DNA of 64,000 nt from Brachypodius melanocephalos (taxonomy: Eukaryota > Chordata > Aves > Passeriformes > Pycnonotidae): positions 443,034 through 507,033 of the forward strand of contig VZSR01003818.1 of NCBI GenBank assembly GCA_013398615.1, given 5' to 3'. Shown here in pieces: positions 10,311 through 22,000 of this stretch. Position numbers and translations under genes: made by a program. The notes beneath the pieces were generated by a model. It searched no databases. It saw nothing but the letters and a program-made list of their open reading frames with translations, and was not told where the DNA came from. How positions within the stretch are numbered: the first letter of the stretch is position 1; each line of letters starts with the position of its first letter.

Positions 10311-13300
10311 GTTTCCCGGCACATCAGCTCCCCCCAACGCGCTCCCGGCGGGTTCGCTCCGCGGGCAGCACAGACATCGTGGCAGAGACTCAATGCTGCC
10401 CTCAGCCCGGGAAATCCGAGTCTGGACATGCAAATATCTACACGGATGGGTGAAGGACTCAGCCATGGAAATCTAACAAAGGGCTGCCTTGAGCCTCTCC
10501 AAGAGCAGAGCTGAACCTGAACCCAGAAGGTGCTCAAACCCTCAGAACATTCCTCATACCTGAGGGCAAGCTCAGAAGACCAAAAGAGCCACAGGAACCA
10601 AAATATGCGACAAGAAATCCAAGAACTGACCCAAACCTTCCCTGCAGCCACATGTAAGAACAGCAGCCAAGCCCCAGCTTTAATTGTGCCATTATGTAAT
10701 TCCTGGAGCTCAGAATTAACCTAATTCCCAGCAACGGCCCCATCACGCCTGGCAGGGCCATGGCGTAACTTTAGTGAAAATCCATGGAAGGATCTAGAAT
10801 TAGCCTGAGACTGCTTTTTTTAAAGGAAGCAACTTCTTTTGAATGAAGGAAGCCAGCCAGCTTAAGAATTCCATGGGGAAACAACTGCTTATACATTATG
10901 ATTCACCTCAAAAAAGCCCATTTCATGTTAAGGAAATAGGCTGAAACTGTAGGTATGGATCACCTTTTCCTACTGGATAAAGCAACTCCCTGAATTAGAT
11001 ATTCAAATATTCTGCAGATGCACGGAGAAGCAAAGAACTACACGAGTACGTTCTGCTGCTTCTGGTATCATAAGATCATAAAATAATTCCAGATGAGTAA
11101 AATGTGCAGCTTTATCACCTGGGCAACCCAAGTGCCCATTTACAGGCAGAACAGGAAGAGAAGAGCCTTCTCCAGGTTATCCCAGAATGATCTGGTGCCC
11201 CTCAGATGATTCACCCCCTCCTGTCAGTGCTGCCCCAAAAGCTGGTGAGAAATTACATCTATTTTGGAGGAGCCTCACTGAGATGCACCTCACTTTCTGC
11301 ACTAGAAAAGCCTCTTGGTGCTCAGCAACATCTGACAACCTCCAGGTAACACCTGCAGACCTGACCAGTGACCCACAGCCTGGCCAGGCCCAGAACCTCC
11401 AGGACTCTGTGTGGGCCCCTCCGTGCTCATCACTTTGCTGTGGGAAACGTCCATGCCCCACAGAGGCACCAACACATCCCAAGCCTGCAGCAGGGGCTCT
11501 GCAATCTCCTAACAATATTTTCCCAACAGTTGGAGGTATTTCTTTTTAAGAGGCTTCCATATGCTTCTCCTGAAGAAGGAGAAATATCCAGCCTGGAGCA
11601 TGCACAGGAGCCAGACCCAGAGGTGCCAAGAAGATGACAAGGAAATTCTCCCTGGCAAAACTCCAGGGGCCCAAGCTCACACAGCAGCTGGGAGCAGGGA
11701 AAAACTGTTCCCATGGGTGAGAAACCTTTAAAATTAATGAAGAAACAAGGGAGTTTTTAGGGGTGGCTCAGTCCTGCTCATCAGCTGCTCCGCACTGGTG
11801 CACCAACGGATAAAATTAACGCAATTACATCAACACTTTCTGCCAGGACCCCAACAATCCATGAGGCAGCAGAGCAGCAGACAATAATTATCCTGTGACC
11901 ACACTCCATTCCTGTGCCCTGGATACCCTGGGAGCCCTCTGGCATGTCTGCAGCTGCTTCAGGGCGTTAGTTACAGCCATCCTGAAATGCAGATCTCCCC
12001 TTTTGCTCGTTTTCTAACCTTCCAGTTTTATTAAGCCACAGAGAACAGAATCGTGCATTTGGACAAAGGTGAGTCCTTGAGCAAAAACATCCATATTCTG
12101 CTGTACTGTAATCCCTAAATGGAAACAACAGAACATGGAATCCTCATTGCTGTGTTGTCATAAGGATTCAGAAAAGATTTTCCCTTATTTTTGCTGATTT
12201 TTATGGAAGTGAACACAGATACACCCCAAAGGCTGCACCAAATCAGTGTGTCCCATGCAGAGCTCACCCAGCTCTTACCTGGCCTGGGATGTTTCACAAA
12301 CACCTGACACCTTCTGAGGCTCCAACTCCACTTCCCAATACAGCAGTTATTGCTTTGATTTCCACGAGAGCAACTGAGCTACCGCAGTGAAACAGGAAGG
12401 GCTGGGGTAGGGAAGAGGTTAATGCACAGAATTGCAAAGAAATCGAGGTGTGCAGGGCTGGCTCTTCCAGAGCAACATCAAGGAATCAGTTCTTGCCCAT
12501 ACGAGTCCATTTTAGCATGGGAAAGGTGCAACATTGCCAAAAGAACACAAAAAGAAAACATTGTGAAGGCACATAATGAAAAGTGGTGCATGGCAGGGCC
12601 TCGGGAAGGAAGAAAGGAGCTGGAGGTCACTACCTGCAGACACCTGTGCCTTCAGCCAGGGTTTTACCTCCGTGAATTTTTACCATTTCAAACACCACAT
12701 TTCACTTGCCTGGGGGCAGGAGTGATGTGCCCACACAGGCCTGTCCCAGCCTCACAGGCTGGGCGATCCCGGTGCTCTGTGAGCTCCAAGTGCCTCTTCA
12801 GCAGCTCCTCCTTTCCTGCTCAGCAGGATCTCCCCAGGGAGCTGCTCCTCGGGCCTCAAATCCATAGAATCCCTTGAGCCATCAATGGGAATCTGAAACC
12901 ACCATTCCTCAGAGGCCACTTTTGGTTTTGTTTCCTCTTCTTCATTCCACTGAATCATCTTCCAGAGCAAATGCCTCAGCTTCTACACGAACAGCTCTTT
13001 CCTTTCAGCTCCCTGGGAGATGAACCCAGCACCTGCCACTAAAACTAGTGGAGTTTTCTGGCCAGGGACCTTTCCACCTCTTTGCCCACAGCACTCAGCT
13101 CACTCATTCCTGGGGGGAAAACACGAGGGAAGAATGGGAATCCCACCTTGCCCTGCCTCAGGTGACTTTGGCAGCTCCCCTGGGCACAGACAAACCAGGA
13201 GCTCCTGGATGATGGAGCATTCCCGGAGCTGGGCTCTTCCCAAGGCGTTTTTCCCGTTATCCACAGCAACGCAGGACAGAGTGAGACCCACTGTGGGCAG

Positions 13301-13803
13301 GTTTCAAACGGACCTGGAACCAGGGGAACGGGGTGACGAAGCAGCAAAGGGTTCAGGAGTTTGGAGCCTTCTCTTCCCACGAGTTTACTCCTTCCCTCCT
13401 CAGCGAGGGGGAGGACGCGTTCCCCTGACACCGGTGAGGGTGTGTGGCCTCGGCACACAGGGTGTGAACTGTATTTCTGGGACACGGCGGTAACGGGTGG
13501 ATGCTCTAATCCCGGTGTACACGGAGGCCGCGGGAGCTCACTGGGACACGCCGGCACCGCATCGCAAATCCAGCAGCTCCCGCGCCCCGCCGTGTGCGGC
13601 CCGTGGCTGTCACGGCCCGCCGAGCCCCGCTGCGGACCCCCAGGGCCCCGCCGCTCCCGGGGCTTGCACAGAGGACTTTGCCCGCGGGGTCCGCCCGGGC
13701 AAGAACCGACCGGAGTCCCCGGGCGCGCTCCCGGCCTTGCCGAGCACCTGCGGCCGCCCTGCACCGCGGCCCCGGGCCCTGCGGCACTCGCAGCCTCGCC
13801 GGG

Positions 13804-13903
13804 NNNNNNNNNNNNNNNNNNNNNNNNNNNNNNNNNNNNNNNNNNNNNNNNNNNNNNNNNNNNNNNNNNNNNNNNNNNNNNNNNNNNNNNNNNNNNNNNN
13901 NNN
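13804..13903. other. Assembly gap (100 N) inside the DNAJC7/NKIRAS2 CpG island
   Basis: Exactly 100 N, a conventional placeholder for a gap of unknown length. The flanks are extremely GC-rich, which fits a sequencing dropout. DNAJC7 exon 1 may be hidden here. Confidence 0.95.
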
Positions 13904-14001
13904 CCCGCGGTCCGCCCGCCCACAGGGGGGCGCTGTGGTGCCGCCGCGTCCTTCCCGCCGGCGCCGGTGAGGCTCGGCTGCCACCGCCGCGGTGAGGCGG
14001 G

Positions 14002-14095
14002 ATGGGCAAGAGCTGCAAGGTGGTCGTGTGCGGGCAGGCCTCGGTCGGGAAAACCTCCATCCTGGAGCAGCTGCTGTACGGGAACCATGTGGTCG
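14002..14095 (+). CDS. NKIRAS2: NKIRAS2 coding exon 1
   Basis: Runs from ATG to the donor GTGAGT after 14095. It encodes MGKSCKVVVCGQASVGKTSI and EQLLYGNHVV, ending one base into the next glycine codon. Confidence 0.96.
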
Positions 14096-15167
14096 GTGAG
14101 TACGGCGCCGGTCAGAGGCCGCTCCGCTGCTTCCCGGAAGGCGGCGGCCCCGGGCGTAGCGGGCAGGTCCGGCCCTGGCGGTGCTGGCCCTGGGCAGGGC
14201 TGTCCCCGGTCACCCCCAAATACAGCGGCAATAGGTGGAGAGGACACAGCTCCCAGGGCTGTGCCAGGGTTCCCACGTATCCCCTGCACACCCTGTCAGG
14301 CTCGGAGATGATCGAGACCCAAGAGGACATTTACGTGGGCTCCATCGAGACGGACCGCGGCGTGCGGGAGCAGGTGCGCTTCTACGACACGCGGGGGCTG
14401 CGGGACGGGTTGGAGCTACCCAAGCACTGCTTCTCCTGCACCGACGGCTACGTGCTGGTCTACAGCACCGACAGCAAAGAGTCCTTCAAGCGTGTCGAGC
14501 TGCTCAAGAAGGAGATCGACAAGTCCAAGGACAAGAAGGAGGTGAGTCCCCCGGGAGACGGGGCTGCGGAGTGGGATCTGCTCTCCTAGGACAGGTTCTC
14601 ACCTTTGTTTTCTCCAGCCTGTCACAAGACAGTGATGGGTCCCTGAACTGTGAGACTCCCAACAGTAACAGGCTCTCTGTCTCCTGGGGTGCTGTCTGAG
14701 CATAGAGGTGCTCAAAAGCTCCTTCCACTTTGGGGCTGATATGGGGCACACAGACCCTAGCAGGGAGGGAAGGGAACACTGAGATCACTGGGTTTCAAAA
14801 TGCCTTGACATGGACGGGAAATCAGTGGCAGGGCTGGGCCCACCACTGAGGGTCTCCACGGCAGAGCCAGCCAGCCCTGCAGCTCCGTGGTTGGTCGTCA
14901 GGGGCCCTTCTCACCCTTTTGGAACAGGTCACCATTGTGGTTTTGGGCAACAAGTGTGACCTGCAGGAGCAGCGCCGGGTGGACCATGATGCAGCCCAGC
15001 ACTGGGCCAAGGGTGAGAAGGTGAAGCTGTGGGAGGTGTCCGTGGCTGACCGGCGCACGCTGATCGAGCCCTTCATCTACCTGGCCAGTAAGATGACACA
15101 GCCACAGAGCAAATCTGCGTTTCCCCTGAGCCGCAAGAACAAGGGCAGCGGATCCATGGATGGCTGA
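14002..15167 (+). CDS. NKIRAS2: NKIRAS2, kappaB-Ras2 small GTPase-like protein (complete, 3 coding exons)
   Basis: NKIRAS2 is a Ras-like protein that binds I-kappa-B, slows its degradation and dampens NF-kappa-B signalling; family members also act on Ral through RalGAP. Exons 14002-14095, 14300-14541 and 14928-15167 join to 191 aa, the usual family length. The P-loop reads GQASVGKTS, so the residues equivalent to Ras G12/G13 are Ala/Ser. The switch II region reads YDTRGLRDG, with Leu where Ras has catalytic Gln61. The G4 motif is NKCD. The C-terminus (GSGSMDG) has no CAAX box, as known for this family. The ATG at 14002 sits in a good context (GCGGGATGG). The gene is head-to-head with DNAJC7 and tail-to-tail with ZNF385C. 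No disabling change is visible. Confidence 0.97.
14300..14541 (+). CDS. NKIRAS2: NKIRAS2 coding exon 2
   Basis: The acceptor CTGTCAG precedes 14300 and the donor GTGAGT follows 14541. It encodes SEMIETQEDIYVGSIETDRG, the DTRG motif, and ends KSKDKKE on a whole codon. Confidence 0.96.
14928..15167 (+). CDS. NKIRAS2: NKIRAS2 coding exon 3 and stop
   Basis: The acceptor GGAACAG precedes 14928. The exon encodes VTIVVLGNKCDLQEQRRVDH and ends with a TGA stop after SGSMDG. Confidence 0.96.
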   Translation, partial: VTIVVLGNKCDLQEQRRVDHDAAQHWAKGEKVKLWEVSVADRRTLIEPFIYLASKMTQPQSKSAFPLSRKNKGSGSMDG

Positions 15168-16042
15168 GCCTGCTTCCTCTTCCCTGCCATTGCCACCTCC
15201 TCTTCCTCACCTCGCTGCTTCCCTCGCACACACCTCCTGCTGAGTCCCGTCTGGTGTCACGGAGCCTGTGGGAAGCAGGTGGCAGGAGGAACAATCATCC
15301 CAGGGCTAGGGATGGTCCTGGCAGATGAGAGGCGGTGGGACAGGAACCACTTCTCTCCCTGCCCAGCCCCTGCTGCTGTCAGAGATGCTACAGGAAGGTC
15401 AGGATTCACTCTGCTCTCAGGTGCACTCTGGGAGAGTGGAACAGAGGCACAGCACAGGCTGGCTGGAACGTGGGGGTCAGCTCCACATTTGGAGGGAACA
15501 ACTCCCTCTTTTTCTATTTCTTGATAACATGTGGGCCGAGCCTGTTTGCTGGCCCTGCCTCCAGCCAGGCAGTTCTCCTTGCCCTGCCCCAGCTGGCTCT
15601 GTGCTGCTCCCTGGCAGGTTCTCCCTTACCCTGGCAGTGTCCACTGCTCCTTTATGCACTGGAATATCCAGGCATGCTGCCCCAGGGAATGCCCAGAGCA
15701 GGGCAGGTGCTGTTCCTGAGGACAGGGTGCCCAAATCCACCATTCCAGCCCTCCTGTTCCTGAGTGCAGACTCAGTCTTGAGCTTGGAGGAGATGGAGTT
15801 GTGCTTCACCTGCATACCTAGGTCCTTGGAGGAGCAGGGACTGTACTTGCCCTGCACACCCCAGATGCTTTGGGCTATGGTAGCTCTCACTGCCTACCTG
15901 TCACAATGCTGCCTCCTCTCAGAACCACCATAAAACAAGGCACAGGTGTCCCAGTCCTACCCAGCAACACTCGTTCCCTTCAGGTAGTCTGGATGTAGGA
16001 AAAGAACTGATGAAAAGCCCCAGTGTGTTTATACTTGTTCCT

Positions 16043-16048
16043 TTTATT
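16043..16048 (-). terminator. ZNF385C: Candidate ZNF385C poly(A) signal AATAAA
   Basis: TTTATT on the plus strand gives AATAAA on the minus strand. It lies just past the opposite-strand NKIRAS2 signal, so both transcripts would overlap by a few tens of bases. Confidence 0.5.
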
Positions 16049-16061
16049 TACTGAGTAACAC

Positions 16062-16067
16062 AATAAA
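16062..16067 (+). terminator. NKIRAS2: NKIRAS2 poly(A) signal AATAAA
   Basis: A canonical AATAAA, the first seen downstream of the stop codon, followed by a T-rich run at about 16095-16110. Confidence 0.65.
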
Positions 16068-18874
16068 GCGATGAGATTTGGTTATCAAAATATTTTCCTT
16101 TTTTTTTTTTCCCCAACAGTTATAGTACATCAAAAAAATATACAATGAACATTACAGCAGGGTACTGGCCAAGTCCCTAGAGTCTGGATATTCCATTTTG
16201 GGTTTGGGTTTGTTTTTTTTTTTCCTGTTTTTTTGAATCAAACTTCACATCACTCCAAGGTTATTTACAGAGGGGCACACGTTACCGAGCGCTATGGACT
16301 ATCCCTACTCCTAGTACAGCATGTGCTAAGTCAAAGGCAGTAAATGCTTTGGAGAGCAGGAGGGGATTTGGGGGGATGCCATAATGGGGGGTTCTTACGC
16401 AGCTCGTTGCAGTATTATTGTTACTAGAAGGAATGGCTTTCACAGGGTTAAAGTGCCAAGAACAGGAGTGCGTCAGGACTCCACTGGTGAGGGGCAAGGA
16501 GCAGCCATGGCTCCAGCACAGGCTTTTTGGAACAATGGAGGGGAACAGACCCACTGGTGCCACGCGGCTCTGCAAGCTGGAGCCCAGCTGCTGCTGGCTC
16601 CCCATGCTTCTGAGGGGCTGGCACAGCACCAGGGGCTCATGGCACAGGAGGGGACCCATGGTCCGGCTGTAGCAGCTGGATTGGGGTGACCCCAAGGGCC
16701 TGGGAAGGGCACAGTGAGACGGGCAGGGGCGGCTGGAGACATGCTGGCCATGGGCTGCTTGGCACTGGGGAGTGGGGACACTGTCCCTCCTGTCCCCTGG
16801 GGTCCCACCAGCACAGGCTCCTGTCCCCTGCGATGTGGGGTCCCTACGTGTCCCCTGGGGTGTGGGACCGTCTCCCTATCCCTGGCAAAGCCGGTTCTGC
16901 TGGGAGCCTTCCTTCCCTCAGCTGCTCTCCAAGCCACATATCCCACCACTGCCGCAAGACCTTTCCATTGTCTCCATGCACAGCTGCTCAGTCTACTGAT
17001 GCCCTCTCTCCACTCTCCTCTTTCCCTGGGGAAGGGACGCCCTGAGCAGATGAATTCATACACAGGGACTCCCTCACTCTCCTGTCTCTGTGGCAGGAGC
17101 GCAGTGGTGGCTCCACGGTTGGTGCTGCCTACAGACCCTGCAGGTGTGAGCTCCCTCCTGCAGCTTTCCTGCCCTTGCCAAGGCTCCAGCCCTGGGAAGC
17201 AGATATGTTTCAGCCATCTGAGTCACCCACTGGCTGTTTCCTGTCCACCTCCCTGTGCCAGGACCCATCCTGAGCATCGGCAGAGCATGCTGGGCAAAAT
17301 CCTTCTGAAATCTGGGCGCTGCTTATGGCCAAGATGTCAGATATGTGTGCTTGTGCGTGTGGATTCCTAGGTGCACACACCAACCCGCCTCTTCACAAGG
17401 GTTGGGAGGCAGTGGGAGTCACAGCAGAGGTCTGAAGCAGCACCCTGGGCTGGGGACAGGACAGAGCTCAGTGTCATGTTGGTTCTTCTGCTCCCACGAC
17501 TGCTCCAGCTGCATGGATGCATCAGCACCGAAGGGAATCGCAGGCGGCCACTGCGGCGGGTGAGCTGCTCCCCTGGATTGCATAGATCGGGGTGGGGTGT
17601 TCCTCCAGCGAAAGGTCCATTTGGGATGCAACTCTCTCTATGTACAGCAGTGTGCTGGGCACCCAGAGTGCCGTGGTGACAGTCCCAGACAGGTCATGGT
17701 TGAGCTGTCTGAGCACAGTGAAACGCAGAGCTATGGCCTTGAGGCCCTCCAGAGCCTGGCATTCCGCAGGCTATGGGTGCACCTGCCACCTGATTGTCCA
17801 GGCTGCTGAGGACACCTTTGTTTTCGGGGATCATCAGTAATTTCCTGGAAGCTCCTAACTGGGATGGGATTGGAGGGCCGGGCACAGCAGGCGAGCAGCA
17901 GCGTTGCCTTTCACTGGAGAACTGAAAGTGCTTTAGGGACATTCACTCAGCCTCACAGCATCTCCCGGGAGGTAGGGGCAGGGCTGTCCCCACAGTGGGA
18001 CAGAGACAAGGACAGGCGCCAAGCACAGGGTCACCTCCTCAGGGACACAGCACCAGACAGCCTGGTGCTCCCAGCTTTGCTGTGCATGAATGGGGCGCAG
18101 CTCGACCTCATGCCCATCGTGTGCTTCTGGGGCCAGGGCAGGGCCCGTGTGCTTTGGAGGGAGGAGGTGCTGGCCCTGGGGTCAGCTATTGCTCTCGGAG
18201 TGAGGATACGGTCGGTGTGGCCGGTGCCCGCCACCGCGGGGGCTCTTTGGCTGGTGGGACGTAGGGAGTTGTGGGGATGGGGGGCTGGTGGGTGGCACAG
18301 AAACCCCCTGCCAGCACAGGCAGGTGCAGGGCTGGCAAGGGCACAGCCAGCCCAGGCTGAGAGAAACTGCCAGCTTCCCACTTGTGCTGGGGTTGTTTCT
18401 CCCAGTAAGAGCTGGGATGAGATTCCCCTCGCAGTTCCCTTCCCACTGGGCTGGCAGGGACCAGAGGGATGCTCCTTCTCCCAGGGACCAGCCAGCTCCT
18501 CTCCTTCCAGTCTGGTAACTGGGAGGGCGATGACGAAGCAGCCAGCAGGCCAAGGACAGGCAGGCTCTGGCCACGAGACAGTCCTGCTGATTTGGACACT
18601 GTCCTCTTCTGTGCACTGCCTGGGCTCATCTGCTGAGCATGGGGCCAGCACAGGCTGGGGGAGCGGTGGGGATGCGCGGCAGGGCTGGCCAGGCTCTGTC
18701 AGGGCACCTCTCTCCAGTGGGAGCCCTCTCCAAGCAAAGGAGAAGCTGGGGTTGATGTCTACGACTACATTTTCCCACCAGCCAGGAGAGGAGGTACCAG
18801 GAGCGCTGCCCCAGCACGCAGCCCCTGCAGCCCAGCCCAGCCGCAGTGGACAGACCCTCGGTGGGCCAGCAGCT

Positions 18875-19099
18875 CTAGTAGGGTGCGAAGACGATGGGAC
18901 CTGGCGTGGGACGGACGTGGGCTGGCGGCGTTCGGAAAAGGGCTGGTCCGAGGATCGGAGCTTGGAAGAGGGTGGTGGCAGCTGCTGGTCGCAAGGCAAG
19001 GGGTCCAGGCATGGCGCAGACAGCAGCAGCGGTGAGCGGGCTCGGCAGGAAACGGGTTGCCAGGGTTTTGGTGAGGTGCTTCTGCAAAGCCAGCTTGGA
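18875..19099 (-). CDS. ZNF385C: ZNF385C coding exon 8 and stop
   Basis: The acceptor CCCTGCAG precedes 19099. It encodes SKLALQKHLTKTLATRFLPS, an Ala/Pro-rich stretch, and ends PIVFAPY before the stop at 18875-18877. That C-terminus is shared by ZNF385 paralogues. Confidence 0.94.
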   Translation of the reverse strand, partial: SKLALQKHLTKTLATRFLPSPLTAAAVCAMPGPLALRPAAATTLFQAPILGPALFRTPPAHVRPTPGPIVFAPY

Positions 19100-22000
19100 C
19101 TGCAGGGAGGGAGGAGGAGACACCATGAGATTGCAGAACAGGTGGAGGAGTCACAAGTACTGCCATCGCGAATGCTGCTGCCAAAGCACTCCCAAGTTAT
19201 CCCCATGCTGGCCTTCCCAGGAATAGACTCAAAACCCACCACCAGAGCTCACCCTCCTTGAGGGGAGAAGCTGAGATGTGGTGATCGAAACAAAGGTTTA
19301 AGAGAAGCAGCTCCCATAACTCACTGAAAGGGCGGCTGATGGCGAGCGAGGCTCTGCAAGCAAACCGAGCAAATGCTGTGCAGGGAGACAGGTACCTTGA
19401 GAATACTCACTGCGAGGGCAGCATTCTTCTGCAGCTTGTTGTAGGGGCTGTACTTGGGCTTGGGTGGCTTCCCTGCCAGCCTGTCTTTGTGCCTCCGGCT
19501 GCTCATGTGCTGGAGAGGAAAACAGCTGGATCACTGGGAGGCAGCACAGCTGGGGTGCTGTGCAGCTCAGGTCTGGGGGGATGCCCATCACCCTGCAGGT
19601 ACCCCCACCCTGAGTCCCTGCACACCCATACCCGGTGCCAGGGCACTCCCAGGGCATTGTCACCTGCTTGAGCTGGGTCTCGGAGTTCACGTAGATCTCG
19701 CACACTTGGCAGTGAAACGCCTTGTTCTGGATGTTGATGCTGCCCTTGTTCCCGATCCGCTTGGACTTGTGCCCTGCCCGGGAGAGCAGCTTGCCCCGGC
19801 CTCGCCGCAGCTGGGTGCCGTGACCTTCCAGCATTGACTTGTGCTTGGCGCCTGGCGAGAGGGGACACTCAGCAAACCCAGCCCAGCCCCGTGACAGTGC
19901 CACGGCAGCAGGAACAGTGCGCTCCAACAGCACTGGGGGAACCCCACCAACCTGTGCCCAGCAGCATTGCAGGCAGAGGGGACAGGGAGCTGCCTGGCAG
20001 CCCAGATTTCTGCCAGTGCTGCGCAGCCCATTCCCAAACCCTGCCAAGCTGCACGTCGCAGGCAGAGCAGAGATGCTCGTCTTCCCAGAGACCCCTCCTC
20101 CGTGTGCCAGCTTTGGAGAAGCTGCTATTTTGAGCATGCACTGGAGCCTGTCGCCTGTCCCCGGGCATTAGCACAGTCTGCGGTGTCGGGCGCGCGTCGC
20201 CCGCCGTGCTGCAGCATCTGAGCCATGCCCAAGGTCAGAGCAGAGCCGGCCGTGGAGCCAGGAATAGCTCAGCAGGGTCACAGCAGGTGGGGAAGGAGGA
20301 ACCCAAGACCCCTACACACCTGGGGACAGGGCGCTCCGTCCTGTCCCTGCCAGCACCGGGATGGCGAGGGTGCATGGGGAGCAAGTAATTTAAGCCCCTG
20401 CTAATTCATTCTATTTTTTAAGGTGTGAAGCAAGGAGCTGTGTGACAGCCACAGAGCAGCGCCAGCCTGCAAATGTTTGTTTGTTTGTTTGTTCTTTTTC
20501 CCCAAATCAGCTCCTGAATTTGTAACTGGAGCTGACAAAAGCAAAAGGACACGTCTGCAGCTAAGCCGCAGCAGTGTCCTGAGCCAACCCTGCATAAAGC
20601 AGCTGCTGCTGCCCCAGCAGGCACTGGGATGGGAGGAATTGGTTCCCAGTGCTTGCTGAGCTGGGGCAGAAAAGGGCCTTCCATTTAAAGTCGGGGTGCC
20701 CAACATAAGCATTCTCTAGAGAAAGGAGGGAGCCAGGAGCTGGAACTGCAGGGCCCACAGATGGCACTGGGGACCCCTCTGCCATGGCTGCCACCCCCTG
20801 CTACCACCCTGGGGGTGGGTCTGGCCACCCCCACACTTCAGGGGGACCCTCAGCAGCTCCCACAGCTGCCTACCCCAAGGGGCTGCCCCACACAGCCCAG
20901 GAGTCATTGAGGGCTGTGGGCTCCACAGCTTGTTGCACTCCCAGGGGTCTTCTCCACAGGGCTACAAGCTCAAACCACAGAGCTGCTTTGGGAAGGATTA
21001 TTTCAGGTTTGGAAGAAGCCCTGGCTATCAGCTTCAAACTAAATGAAAAATAAAGTAGCCCCAATCACTTGATTAAAAGTAGCTGGAAATGTCCTTAATT
21101 GAGACATGAACAATAAGAGTGTCTGACCTCGTGAAAATTCACCCTAGAAGCTGCAGCCCAGGTAAAGCTCCATGTATTATCTGTACAGGTCATTTTAATG
21201 AACATTTTTTTAACTACAGCAACACTCATTAATGCTCACTACTTCATTGCAAGGATGCTTGGTTATGGGGCATGGCTGGGCCCATCCTCCATGCCCCCAG
21301 TAATGCCCTTACCGGTGTTGTGAGCCTCCAGCTGGGACAGCGAGTTGACGGTCACTTTGCAGGTGGGACAATACAGGTGCTGTTTGCTCTTTTTCCCCTC
21401 TTTCTCACTCTCTGGGGCCGAGCTGACGCTGCTGCCCGACTCAGCCTGAGCCTCGGCTGCCTGGGCGGACGAGGAGGCCACGCTGGTGGCATCAGAGGTG
21501 CCCTCCGACAGCTCGGAGGCTGGCGGGGAACCCAGCGGGGCAACACTGCCTGGCAGCTCCACGGGTGATTCCTCAGTGCTGGGCACCAGCGCCAGGCTGC
21601 TGCCCTCACCCTCCGACTCCTGTGGGCTACTGGCATCAGCTGGCAGGAGGGGAAGGAAAAGGGGAAAGGGGAAAAGAGAAAGAAATGGGCAGAAAGAGAA
21701 AGTTCTCTGTGCCTGCACAGGTTTTCTGGATTTCAGGGAGCACCCCTGTCCTCCCCAAGACCATCTCAGACAATGTGTGCATGCATCCATCCCTGCCCAG
21801 GGCGGCTCCTCCCCAGGTCTCTCCTATTACAGCTGTTATCTGCAGTGCATGGAAGCTGGGCTCAGCACAAAACCCCAGGCGAGCTCCAGTGCTGCCAAGG
21901 CTCCCACCAGCCCCATCCCTACACGTGGCAGAGCCCTGGGGATGTGTGAGACAGGGCTTGCTTTCTCTCCCACACCCATACAAAACACCTCCCAGAGACA

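Larger units (their letters stand above)
5634..13590 (-). other. DNAJC7: DNAJC7 intron 1 (inferred)
   Basis: About 8 kb between the first visible exon and the CpG island. It contains two CR1 fragments and the 76-bp minisatellite; the rest shows no gene, RNA gene or clear repeat. Confidence 0.65.
13590..14110. promoter_or_regulatory. CpG island, likely bidirectional DNAJC7/NKIRAS2 promoter
   Basis: Very CpG-dense sequence lies immediately upstream of and into NKIRAS2 coding exon 1, interrupted by a 100-N gap. DNAJC7 is transcribed the opposite way and lacks a visible exon 1, so this island is the natural shared start region. No TATA box is seen. Exact start sites cannot be placed, and part of the island may be missing in the gap. 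Confidence 0.7.
15168..16085 (+). other. NKIRAS2: NKIRAS2 3' UTR (inferred)
   Basis: The sequence between the stop and the first downstream AATAAA (16062-16067) is non-coding on both strands, so a UTR of about 0.9 kb is inferred. The cleavage site near 16085 is a guess from the usual 10-30 nt spacing. Confidence 0.6.
16025..18874 (-). other. ZNF385C: ZNF385C 3' UTR (inferred, about 2.8 kb)
   Basis: No conserved coding frame is seen here on either strand; long ORFs crossing 17864-19242 are shadows of the last exon and GC-rich sequence. Near 16080-16230 the minus strand is A/U-rich like a mature 3' end and leads to AATAAA at 16043-16048. The whole stretch is best read as a long 3' UTR, although earlier cleavage sites are possible. 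Confidence 0.5.

Noticed and set aside
9327..10651. Long minus-strand open frames (379 and 317 aa)
   Set aside because: They run through the 76-bp minisatellite; the periodic CVCPLLC/ALPSQG-like words are translated repeat units, not a protein.
13045..14311. 300-400-aa frames on both strands across the gap
   Set aside because: GC-rich sequence has few stops and these frames include the 100 N; they overlap NKIRAS2 exon 1 in the wrong frame.
14235..14699. 154-aa frame overlapping NKIRAS2 exon 2
   Set aside because: A shifted-frame shadow of the true exon; starts upstream of its acceptor and has no Ras motifs.
17864..19261. 465-aa plus-strand frame and its 403-aa antisense partner
   Set aside because: Both overlap the ZNF385C last exon and 3' UTR; only the SKLALQ...FAPY frame has family similarity and proper splice borders.
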